Positions 6,114 through 13,433 of a DNA stretch of 42,021 nucleotides are shown one piece after another. Made by a program: the position numbers and the translations under genes. The DNA is taken from positions 1 to 42,021 of the IMG/VR virus record IMGVR_UViG_3300044904_000043; one strand, 5' to 3'. Under the pieces are notes generated by a model. The model did no database searches and was not told the origin of the DNA. It worked only from the letters and a program-made list of their open reading frames with translations. This DNA is from a virus. The stretch's first letter is position 1, and every line of letters begins with the position of its first letter.

Positions 6114-6266
6114 TCACGCGGCGCGTTCGTGATGCTGCCAGCACTTGCACGAGTAGGGCTTTTTGTAGATCGCCCAGTGAAGCGCGTAGAGCGGGTGGCT
6201 CAGAAACCACCACGCGTTCTTGGCGATGCGCTGCCGCAGCGAGAGTCCAGAAAAGTTTTCGCTCAT
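6114..6266 (-). CDS. Small late protein MSENFSGL, unknown
   Basis: A 50-residue protein with a strong GGAGGA site before its ATG. It contains an aromatic, weakly hydrophobic helix (NAWWFLSHPLYALHWAIYKK) and ends with a Cys/His cluster (YSCKCWQHHERAA) that could bind metal. No family was recognised. It lies between the papain-like peptidase and the exported protein in the lysis/accessory block. Confidence 0.6.
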   Translation of the reverse strand: MSENFSGLSLRQRIAKNAWWFLSHPLYALHWAIYKKPYSCKCWQHHERAA

Positions 6267-6285
6267 CGTTTCCTCCTTCTTCGGT

Positions 6286-7032
6286 TCACAGCGCGTTAAG
6301 TGCTTCACGGAGGCCCATCCAATCGAAGCCCTCCGGCGTCTTACCAGTGTTGTCGATCTGCTCCCGGGTGACCATCGCGATCGCCTCGTCGCAGTTCTTG
6401 TAAATGAACGGGATCGTCACCGGTTCGATAGCCCCCCACGTCACGGCCGGAACCATCCCATCGCGGAGGCCCATTCCTGGGATGTAGTGCCCCCCGACGA
6501 TCTCGCTTCCCGGCTCGACCGTCCACGGCTGCCCGCTCTCGAACTGTCGCTCGGCCGTGTCCGGCAACTCCACACCGATGCCAACCGCCCCAAAAAGCCA
6601 CATCGCCCGCAGTAGGTGGTCGATGTTGCCGGGGTCCAAGAAAAGGTAGGCCGCGATCTTGTGCCGGTTCCCCGCCGCGTCGATCAGCCCGGTTTTGAGG
6701 CGGTAGTCCATGACCGTGTGCATTTCGCAGCCGGTGTCGGTCGAGGGATCGCCTGGGACGTAGCCGGAAATCGCGCTGTAGTCTGCGAGCACACCCTCGT
6801 CGTTGAACGCGGTCGGGTTCATGCCCCCGGTCGTCCAGAGCATGTGCTCGTGTGCGGCGCCAGCGAGGGCACAATCGCTTTTCGTGTCGTTGCAGAACAT
6901 CGGCCACACGCCGATCGACAACTCGTGCCCAAACTCCTTCGGGTACGCAGGGAGCGCCCTCGGTAGGAACGTCTTGAACAGAAAGTCCGTGGGCTGTGGC
7001 GCTGCCGGCTGTTTGCCGAGCCCGAACCGCAT
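6286..7032 (-). CDS. Papain-like cysteine peptidase fold protein
   Basis: A 248-residue protein with the spacing of a papain-like (C1/C39-type) enzyme. A candidate nucleophile is Cys54 in KSDCALAGAAHEHML, at the start of a helix. His182 in IVGGHYIPGMG begins the core strand pair, and VTWGA (198-202) supplies the following Trp-Gly strand usual in the fold. The role could be cleavage of cell-wall peptides or of a virion or host protein; it could also be a catalytically modified relative. It has no signal peptide. AGGAG precedes the ATG. It lies between small late genes and the lysis genes. The fold call rests on motif order only. Confidence 0.65.
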   Translation of the reverse strand: MRFGLGKQPAAPQPTDFLFKTFLPRALPAYPKEFGHELSIGVWPMFCNDTKSDCALAGAAHEHMLWTTGGMNPTAFNDEGVLADYSAISGYVPGDPSTDTGCEMHTVMDYRLKTGLIDAAGNRHKIAAYLFLDPGNIDHLLRAMWLFGAVGIGVELPDTAERQFESGQPWTVEPGSEIVGGHYIPGMGLRDGMVPAVTWGAIEPVTIPFIYKNCDEAIAMVTREQIDNTGKTPEGFDWMGLREALNAL

Positions 7033-7046
7033 GTTAGTCTCCTATC

Positions 7047-7256
7047 CTATTCGTGGTGAACCCCGCTCGGTGGAACCACCGTGGGCTTCGGCCCGTACGC
7101 ACCAACGGCCCCGCGTACCTTCGAGATGTCCGTCCCGAGGCCTGAGAGCATCGTTTCGAGCTGACCGCGCAGCGCCTCAAGCTTGTCCCGCGTCTGCGCG
7201 CCGTCCTCCATGAGGTTGGCGATCCCCGTGATAACCTTCTCCTCGAACTCCGTCAT
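7047..7256 (-). CDS. Small late coiled-coil protein, unknown
   Basis: A 69-residue protein starting MTEFEEKVITGIANL, coupled to the gene before it by ATGA. Residues 1-45 form one amphipathic helix typical of a small coiled coil; the C-terminus is flexible and Pro-rich (YGPKPTVVPPSGVHHE). No family was recognised. It may be an accessory to the peptidase downstream. Confidence 0.6.
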   Translation of the reverse strand: MTEFEEKVITGIANLMEDGAQTRDKLEALRGQLETMLSGLGTDISKVRGAVGAYGPKPTVVPPSGVHHE

Positions 7257-7711
7257 GCTGTCCTCCCCTCCTTCGCCGCGAGCGCGGTTCTGTCGTCGTC
7301 GAACGCCCTCTGTGCCGGAGGCGTCCGTACGCCCTCGTAATACTCCTCGGCCTTGAACTGGCTGACGCCCTGCGTGATGAGCATCTCGTACCAAAGCAAG
7401 TCGCACGTGTCCTTCGGCAGAAGCGTCTTCACGCCGTTCACCAAGACGTACCCTCTGTAGCTCCGGTCATGGCCCATTCCGCACGGCCACGCGGGGCCGA
7501 ACCTCTCGATGCCTAGCACCTGGAGTGCGAGGCAAATCGAGGGGCCGTCCGCGTCGTCGAGTCCGTCGTCATCGCCAGGAAGGAACGTGATCCGGTCGCC
7601 GCCGACGCTCGCCGGTCGGATGTAGTCGAACGGCGCGAGCAGGCGCGCGTTTAGGCCATCCCAAATGCGGGCGTCAATCCAGTGAATCGGGAAGCTGCCA
7701 ACGTCGCTCAC
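7253..7711 (-). CDS. Late protein of unknown function (VSDVGSFPIHW)
   Basis: A 152-residue protein. The GTG at 7711 overlaps the stop of the preceding large gene (GTGA), which is the pattern throughout this genome; an ATG at 7762 would instead add 17 residues and overlap by 55 bases. The sequence is a well-mixed globular one with acidic FLPGDDDGLDDADGPS, which could bind calcium, and WPCGMGHDRSYRGYVLVNG. Not recognised. It sits in the fibre/lysis accessory block. Confidence 0.65.
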   Translation of the reverse strand: MSDVGSFPIHWIDARIWDGLNARLLAPFDYIRPASVGGDRITFLPGDDDGLDDADGPSICLALQVLGIERFGPAWPCGMGHDRSYRGYVLVNGVKTLLPKDTCDLLWYEMLITQGVSQFKAEEYYEGVRTPPAQRAFDDDRTALAAKEGRTA

Positions 7712-9336
7712 GGTCGCGCTCCAGCCGGAGGCGTGGGCCGAAGGATCGCGCCCGGTAGCCATGTCGGCGCGACGTGCTTGGCTTTCTTCGCGGCAGGCTT
7801 CGGATTCGGAACCGGGTTGATGACGACGGTCGCCACGGCGGGCGGGTACGCGACCGCCGCCGTGAAGATGTTTCGCGGAAGCGCGGCCCCTTGCTGATAC
7901 CACACGTAGGGTTGCCAGTCACCGGGCTTCGTCCAGTCCATCCCGTCATCGCCGTCCTGCGACCAAAATGTCCCGCAGACGCCCCACATGGGCGAGAACG
8001 CCGCGCCGCCTGGCTGAACAGCGATTCCGCACTGCGCGATTCCAACGGAGCCGACTGGCGCGGGAATCGCGATCGCGGTCGCGCTCCAGGTCTGCCCCTG
8101 GTCGGCGCTCTGCCATAGGTGGCACGCCAGCGTCACGGGCCACGGCCCATCCGTCGTGAGAAGCGTCTTGCCGTCACTCGCCAGCACGAGGTTCAACGGC
8201 CCCTGTATGCCATCGGCAACCGTTGACATCTTCACCGGAGGGAACGAAGGGTCAACCTCGAACTGGCCGCTCTGGGTGATTCGGAATCGCATCAACAGGT
8301 AGGGCCACGACCCCATCTTGTACAACGCACCAACGTAGGCCAGCTCGTGCCCGGCCAAGTCCACGATCCCCATGAGCGAGAAGTTGGCACTCTTCTGCGC
8401 GAGCACGGTATACCTGTAGAAGTTTGGCGAGAGCACCGTTGGCACTCCCTGCTCCGTCCGGAACGTAACCATTTCGAGCTGAACGTCGCGATCTGAGTCA
8501 CCCCCGAGAGGGCCAACGGGTCGCCCGGTGAATACCCCGTAGCTATGAAGCTCAGCCGGTTTGGTCTGGACTGGAATAATTTTATCGCCCGTCTCCCACG
8601 TCTCTGTGGTCTGACTGCTGCAATAGACCTGACGTGCCTGTGGTGTTGAACCGTCGGCTGCGAACCGCACAAGAACGAAGCACTCGCCGGGGTCTGTGGA
8701 CGACGATCCAACTGCCGGAGGCGTGAGCGACTCGTCAGGGTAGTGGCCGCTGTTGCACGAGATAACCGTTGATCCGTCCGGCTGCTGCTGAATCCACGGG
8801 ACTTGATACTGGTAGGAGAACGGCCACGGGAGGTAGGGCAGCCGCGTGAGCGTGATCGGAATTGCTTGCGTCGGCGTCGGGGTTGGCGTGGGCGTAGGCG
8901 TAGGCGTCGACACCGCGCAGGGTGTCGCGTTGATAACGTCCCCTGTGGCGCTGCACGGCAAGCCGATCGCTGGAGGCCACGCGAAGCATCCCCCGCTCGC
9001 GAGGTGGCAATACTGTTGCGAAGCGGGCGGGGTTGGCGTCGGCGTCGCAGAGCCTCCAGAACAAGAGGACGCCGGAATGATTGAGGCACCCGAAGGGCAC
9101 GAGGGAAATATCGCGCCCGCGCAGGTCGTGGTATCGGTGCACGGCCAGAGGAGTATTCCCTGACTGCAACAGACCGACCCGGCCGGGATAGGCGTGGGCG
9201 TCTGCGCTCTCGCCGGACGCGTGACGGCGCACGTCACCACCATCCCGGTGAGGACCCAACCCAGGACAGTGCCGATGCAAACTAGCAAGCAACCACGGCG
9301 GCTGCTGGTGGGCGGCGACTGCTTGTCCTCGTGCAT
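7708..9336 (-). CDS. Exported TPT-linker protein with Asp-box (sialidase-like) domain
   Basis: A 542-residue protein starting MHEDKQSPP. Residues 16-36 form a signal or anchor segment (CLLVCIGTVLGWVLTGMVV), followed by an RPARAQ sequence that would suit signal peptidase cleavage. Residues 50-142 are rich in paired Cys with short TPTPT runs, 144-156 is a pure TP linker, and 157-500 looks all-beta. SADQGQTW at about 410-417 is a canonical Asp-box, and SQDGDDGMDW is a degenerate second one, as in sialidase-type propellers that bind or cut glycans. The tail is Pro/Lys-rich. A surface glycan-binding protein is the best guess; catalytic residues were not identified. Confidence 0.72.
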   Translation of the reverse strand: MHEDKQSPPTSSRRGCLLVCIGTVLGWVLTGMVVTCAVTRPARAQTPTPIPAGSVCCSQGILLWPCTDTTTCAGAIFPSCPSGASIIPASSCSGGSATPTPTPPASQQYCHLASGGCFAWPPAIGLPCSATGDVINATPCAVSTPTPTPTPTPTPTQAIPITLTRLPYLPWPFSYQYQVPWIQQQPDGSTVISCNSGHYPDESLTPPAVGSSSTDPGECFVLVRFAADGSTPQARQVYCSSQTTETWETGDKIIPVQTKPAELHSYGVFTGRPVGPLGGDSDRDVQLEMVTFRTEQGVPTVLSPNFYRYTVLAQKSANFSLMGIVDLAGHELAYVGALYKMGSWPYLLMRFRITQSGQFEVDPSFPPVKMSTVADGIQGPLNLVLASDGKTLLTTDGPWPVTLACHLWQSADQGQTWSATAIAIPAPVGSVGIAQCGIAVQPGGAAFSPMWGVCGTFWSQDGDDGMDWTKPGDWQPYVWYQQGAALPRNIFTAAVAYPPAVATVVINPVPNPKPAAKKAKHVAPTWLPGAILRPTPPAGARP

Positions 9337-9530
9337 AACTCCCCCTTCTTCTTCGCCTGGCGCGCTCGCATCGCCTCGCTGCGCGCTTCCGACTCCACAG
9401 GGTTGTGCCCCGTGGCCCGCAACGCGCGGATCGCCGCGCTCGTGGAATCCGAGCACGGCCGCTCCGGGCCGCCGCACAGGTAGCGCCCATCACGGCCGAC
9501 AGCTCCGCAGCGGGGGCAACGGTCAATCAC
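9282..9530 (-). CDS. Small zinc-ribbon-like protein
   Basis: An 82-residue basic protein. The GTG at 9530 overlaps the lysin stop (GTGA). The opening DRCPRCGAVGRDGRYLCGG looks like half a zinc ribbon, with another Cys in ERPCSDS. The rest is Arg/Ala-rich and polar. The last 55 bases overlap the start of the exported Asp-box protein in another frame, so the extreme C-terminus may be poorly conserved. No family was recognised. Confidence 0.55.
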   Translation of the reverse strand: MIDRCPRCGAVGRDGRYLCGGPERPCSDSTSAAIRALRATGHNPVESEARSEAMRARQAKKKGELCTRTSSRRPPAAAVVAC

Positions 9531-10033
9531 GCGAGTCCCCACTTTTTCGCTACCGCGAGCACGCTCTCGCGGTACTGCGGGTTTGTTGACCAGCCGGGCT
9601 CATCTACCTCTCCATCTGGTGCCCACTTGGCGAGCAGGCCGTCGAGGAACCCCAGCGCGTCACCACGCTGGGCGGCCGCCGCCGCATCGGCGAACCACGG
9701 TTTGCTGCCAATTAGGCGGCCATAGTCTGCGAAGCATTCCGTCCAATCCGGGTACGAGCGCCAGTATGCTTCGATGGTGACCAACTCGCCGTCCTGCATT
9801 TCGACCGTCGGCATTGCGAGCCGCAACCCCTGCCAACTCTTCCCAGCCTTGATCCCAAATAGGTTATTGCCGCGGACCGCGAGGCGTGACGCGCCGTAGC
9901 GTGATTCAAGCGCAGCCTGCGGGGCTGCGATGCCAGGGACGATCGGAGCGCCGCCGGCTCGCGCAGCATCGGCGGCTGCGAGCGCGCGACGGATGAAGTC
10001 CTGTTTCTCTTCTGACGTTGGGTAGGCGCTCAT
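9527..10033 (-). CDS. Endolysin, glucosaminidase (FlgJ/GH73-like)
   Basis: A 168-residue single-domain lysin of the N-acetylglucosaminidase group. The signature is clear: PQAALESRYGASRLAVRGNN includes the catalytic Glu43, and NNLFGIKAGKSWQG (57-70) is the conserved substrate loop. It should cut the glycan chain of peptidoglycan. There is no signal peptide, so release depends on a holin. It overlaps the preceding membrane/coiled-coil gene by ATGA, a usual holin-lysin arrangement. Confidence 0.88.
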   Translation of the reverse strand: MSAYPTSEEKQDFIRRALAAADAARAGGAPIVPGIAAPQAALESRYGASRLAVRGNNLFGIKAGKSWQGLRLAMPTVEMQDGELVTIEAYWRSYPDWTECFADYGRLIGSKPWFADAAAAAQRGDALGFLDGLLAKWAPDGEVDEPGWSTNPQYRESVLAVAKKWGLA

Positions 10034-10488
10034 CGACCGCTGCCGTTCTTGCCATCACGCAAACGAAGTATCTCCACGGCGTGCGCATCAAGCCGAGCCC
10101 CCTGCGCGGCCTGGACGTTCTGAATGGCGACTACCCTCTCCAAAATCTCCTTTTGGCCGGCGACGATCTCGACGCGCATGTGCTCGATGGCGTACTGATT
10201 CGCCTGGCGCCCCCTCGACCGCTCGTCGCGCTCGTGATCCAGGTCTACGGCGACATCGGCTTGCGTGCGCTCGATGAGCTCTACGACGTTGTCGGACAAC
10301 TTGCACGAGGATGCGTGCGACGCGATCTTCGCATCGACACGTTCGTCAATCTCTCGCCGACGCTCGTCGCGGCTTCCGCGCCGCATCGACGCCGTCGTGC
10401 TCAGGCTTGACACGATCCCGCTGCCAAGACTCCCGATTGCAACCAAGACCGCCCAAGCCGCGTTGTCCACTCTTACCCCCTTAAACAT
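10030..10488 (-). CDS. Membrane coiled-coil protein, probable holin or spanin
   Basis: A 152-residue protein just before the endolysin and coupled to it. One hydrophobic segment near the N-terminus (AWAVLVAIGSLGSGIVSSL) is followed by a long charged helical domain rich in Arg/Glu (RRGSRDERRREIDERVDAKI and on). Position suggests the holin. The single membrane pass with a long coiled coil is equally like an inner spanin. Only experiment or structural comparison can separate them. Confidence 0.65.
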   Translation of the reverse strand: MFKGVRVDNAAWAVLVAIGSLGSGIVSSLSTTASMRRGSRDERRREIDERVDAKIASHASSCKLSDNVVELIERTQADVAVDLDHERDERSRGRQANQYAIEHMRVEIVAGQKEILERVVAIQNVQAAQGARLDAHAVEILRLRDGKNGSGR

Positions 10489-10497
10489 TGATGGTTC

Positions 10498-13419
10498 CTA
10501 GCTGTACTCGTGAATGATGATGATGCCGTCGGTGCCCCAACCGCCGTTCTTGCTCGTGCCAAAGGCAACGCCGCCGCCACCCCCGCCACCGTAACCGTTA
10601 CCGTTGTACCCAGCGTTCGCGTCCACCCGCCCCAGTCCGCCGCTACCGTATGGGTTCGATCCCCCATTTCCCCCGAAACCGAAAACAGAGTAAGAGGCGC
10701 ACGCTCCACCTCCCGGCGCTCCCGGCACAATCACGTCACCGCCAGAAGAACCGGACTGGAATACCCCCCCCACGCTGCACCCGCCGGTGGTTTGACCGAC
10801 CATTCCTGGACCACCGCCGCCGCCCTTTGCCGTGAGGGTACCGAACGTCGTGTCACCCCCTGCGGCCCCGCTTCCAGCGGCGGAGCCGCTCCCGCCCGCA
10901 CCCCCCCCACCAACCGAGTAGGTGTACGTCGAGCTCGGCGAGGTGATTCGCTTCATTACGTAGTCGCCGCTCGCACCTCCAGCTCCAGCGGCCTCTGTGC
11001 TGGTTCCCGACTTCGCTCCCCCGCCGCCCCCGCCGCCGCCAACCAGCTCGACGACGATGGAATGCGCACTCGCCTTCGTGGTATAGGTTTGCGCCGTGCC
11101 GGTCGTGTAGATCACCACGGCGAGGAGGGCTCCGCTCCCGCCACCCGATGGGGCGGCACTCGTCCAGGCCGAGCCGTTGCTCGTAAGGACGTTCCCGGTC
11201 GCCCCGGTAGAGGTCAGGCCTGTGCCGCCGCTGCCGACCACCAGGGTTGTGCTGAGCCCCGCCGCCGTGCCGCTCGTGCTCTGATTCCACGTCGGGATCG
11301 ACGTTGCTCCAGTGCCGCCGCTGGCAATGGGCACCGGGAACGTGCTCGGCGTCGGAGTTGGCGGAATCGTCTGAGGCGTAGGTGTAGGGACGGGCGGTAT
11401 CGGAGTCGCCGTTGGTGCGGGAGTTGGTACCCAGGTACCCCCGCCGATCCACGCTCCTATCTTGTCGAGCGCACTCTGCACGGTCCCCGGCGTTGGCGTT
11501 GTCCAGGCCCAGGGTGTCGGAGTTGCCGCATACGGAACACTCCCCGCGTAGGCTGTAGGCTGCGGCGTAGCCGTTGGGCACCCTCCACACCCACCGCCAG
11601 GAGTTGGGGTGGACGTTGCCGCTGGGGTTGGGGTTATCGTCGGCGTCGCGGTCGGGGGTGCCGGGGTCCACGTCGGGACGGGCGTGTACGCACCTGTCGG
11701 GGTCGGCGTAGGCGTCTGGGTGTTCGATGGCGTGACCACTGCAGTTGGCGTCGGCGTCACGTAAGCGCCGCCGGCGAAGTTCGCCTGGACTTGAGTGAAG
11801 GACGGAGACATCGTCCACGCGCAGGTCACGGACACGCTCCCCGCGCACTCGTCGTTGCTCCAGCCGGTGAAACGATAGCCAAGCCCTGGCTTGGCCGGGC
11901 TCGCCGTCAGCACCACTGAGGACGTCTTCGGTACGGAGTACACGCACGGGAAGGAACGACTCGTGCAGAGCTGCTGGATCGCGCCGTTCACCTGGACGTT
12001 GATGGAGCCAGCCCCCGAATTGAACGTGAGCGACAGGAACGGGATCAGCGGAGTTGGCGTCTTCGTCGGCGTGTTCGTCGGCGTGGCTGTTGCCGTTGGG
12101 GTCGGCGTGATCGTGGGAGTCGGCGGCACGGGCGTGATCGTAGGCGTCGGCGGGATAGGCGTGATCGTGGGGGTCGACGTGATGGTCGGCGTCTTGGTTG
12201 GGGTGTTCGTTGGGGTAGGCGTGTTCGTCGCAACACTCGTCGGGGCCGGGGTCGGCGTCGGGACAATGACGAAGTTACCAGTGACCGACACAACGCCTGA
12301 CGACATCGTAAACACGCAACTGGTCGAGGTGCTGCCGTTACACTCGCTGCCCGTCCAATTGACGAAACCGTACCCGCTGTACGGGTTCCCGTAGAGGGTG
12401 CAGGAAGACCCGAGAGCGACGCCCCAAGTCCCTGGCGTGCTGCCAGGCCACACCGAGCCAACGATGCTGCTATTCACGTACAGGTCCACCTGACCTGCCC
12501 CTCCGGAGATAGCCAAGGTCACCTGCGGCAGTGGCGTTGGTGTAGCCGTAGGCGTAGGCGTAGCGGTCGGAGTCGGAGCGTTCGCCGCGAAGTTCCCAGT
12601 AGACGACGTGCTCGTCGATGGCATGTAGACCGTGCAGGGACTGCTGTACCCGGCACACAGCCCGGTGAAGTTGACGAACGACCAGCCGGCATGACCCCAC
12701 GTCTGAATGCTCATGTACATGCCCGCGGGCACCCCGATACCGCACGTCGTCGTCGGGTAGTCGCAGTAGAGGATCGTCCCACCGCCCCCATCGAATGCAG
12801 CGACGGTGCCTTGGCCCGAGATGTTCAACGTCAACGTCGGCGACGTTGGCGTTGGGGTTGGCGTCCCGGGGACCGGCGTCGGAGTGATCGTCGGAGTTCG
12901 CGTCGCCGTAGGCGTTGGCGGAATCGGCGTCGGCGTGATCGTGGGTGTCTTCGTCGGGGTCGGCGGGATCGGCGTGTCTGTCGGAGTGGCCGTTGGCCCT
13001 GACACCGTAGGCGTGACCGTCGGGGGCACTGGTGTGATAGTCGGCGTAGCCGTCCTGGTCGGCGTTGGAGGAACTGGCGTCACGGTCGGCGTAGGAGTGG
13101 CGACGGCTGTCCACGTTGCGCCTGCGCTACAGAGGAGGGACCCCACCGTGAACGAGCACGTCGTCGAGGTGCCACTGCAATGTCCCGTCCAGCCGTTAAA
13201 CGTGTACCCAGAGTTCGGCGTCTCCGTGAGAGCGATCGAATCGCCGTTCTGGGTCGCATAGGTGCAGGGAGACGCAGCGGGAGTACAGTTCCCCTCATCG
13301 GTCCCATCCCAGTTCACATCGACGACGCCGCCAGCACCAACGGACACGATCGTGCTCGTGGAGGCATAGACCAGCACCGGAGCGAGCAGCATCAACGCGA
13401 AGGCGAGTAGCCGTTTCAT
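10498..13419 (-). CDS. Large tail fibre with signal peptide, TPT linkers and glycine-rich tip
   Basis: A 973-residue modular protein. Residues 1-20 (MKRLLAFALMLLAPVLVYAS) are a textbook Sec signal. Four divergent InlB-type beta repeats follow at about 22-105, 196-279, 299-385 and 462-549, each ending in a GYxFxxW-G-C-C-F/WTM-like pattern, separated by TPT-rich linkers. CGGCP lies at 611-615. Phage-fibre ASGGTGATS repeats are at about 699-745. The end, from about 765, is a glycine-rich domain (VVELVGGGGGGGG onward) of the sort that forms receptor-binding fibre tips. The gene follows the tail tip genes. ATG at 13419 (or the adjacent 13422) has GAGGGG upstream; an ATG at 13434 is also possible. 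A fibre with a secretion signal is odd. Confidence 0.82.
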   Translation of the reverse strand: MKRLLAFALMLLAPVLVYASTSTIVSVGAGGVVDVNWDGTDEGNCTPAASPCTYATQNGDSIALTETPNSGYTFNGWTGHCSGTSTTCSFTVGSLLCSAGATWTAVATPTPTVTPVPPTPTRTATPTITPVPPTVTPTVSGPTATPTDTPIPPTPTKTPTITPTPIPPTPTATRTPTITPTPVPGTPTPTPTSPTLTLNISGQGTVAAFDGGGGTILYCDYPTTTCGIGVPAGMYMSIQTWGHAGWSFVNFTGLCAGYSSPCTVYMPSTSTSSTGNFAANAPTPTATPTPTATPTPLPQVTLAISGGAGQVDLYVNSSIVGSVWPGSTPGTWGVALGSSCTLYGNPYSGYGFVNWTGSECNGSTSTSCVFTMSSGVVSVTGNFVIVPTPTPAPTSVATNTPTPTNTPTKTPTITSTPTITPIPPTPTITPVPPTPTITPTPTATATPTNTPTKTPTPLIPFLSLTFNSGAGSINVQVNGAIQQLCTSRSFPCVYSVPKTSSVVLTASPAKPGLGYRFTGWSNDECAGSVSVTCAWTMSPSFTQVQANFAGGAYVTPTPTAVVTPSNTQTPTPTPTGAYTPVPTWTPAPPTATPTITPTPAATSTPTPGGGCGGCPTATPQPTAYAGSVPYAATPTPWAWTTPTPGTVQSALDKIGAWIGGGTWVPTPAPTATPIPPVPTPTPQTIPPTPTPSTFPVPIASGGTGATSIPTWNQSTSGTAAGLSTTLVVGSGGTGLTSTGATGNVLTSNGSAWTSAAPSGGGSGALLAVVIYTTGTAQTYTTKASAHSIVVELVGGGGGGGGAKSGTSTEAAGAGGASGDYVMKRITSPSSTYTYSVGGGGAGGSGSAAGSGAAGGDTTFGTLTAKGGGGGPGMVGQTTGGCSVGGVFQSGSSGGDVIVPGAPGGGACASYSVFGFGGNGGSNPYGSGGLGRVDANAGYNGNGYGGGGGGGVAFGTSKNGGWGTDGIIIIHEYS

Positions 13420-13433
13420 CATTCCACCCCTCA

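Noticed and set aside
8881-8915. Short tandem GT/GGC repeats as regulatory sites
   Set aside because: They are fully explained as codons of threonine-proline linkers on the minus strand.
10510-11919. Plus-strand open frame of about 470 codons opposite the fibre gene
   Set aside because: Its repeats are the mirror of the Gly-rich and TPT coding tracts on the other strand.
12806-13261. Plus-strand Val/Gly repeat frame (VGVGVGV)
   Set aside because: Antisense of the TPT linker codons; no independent evidence of translation.
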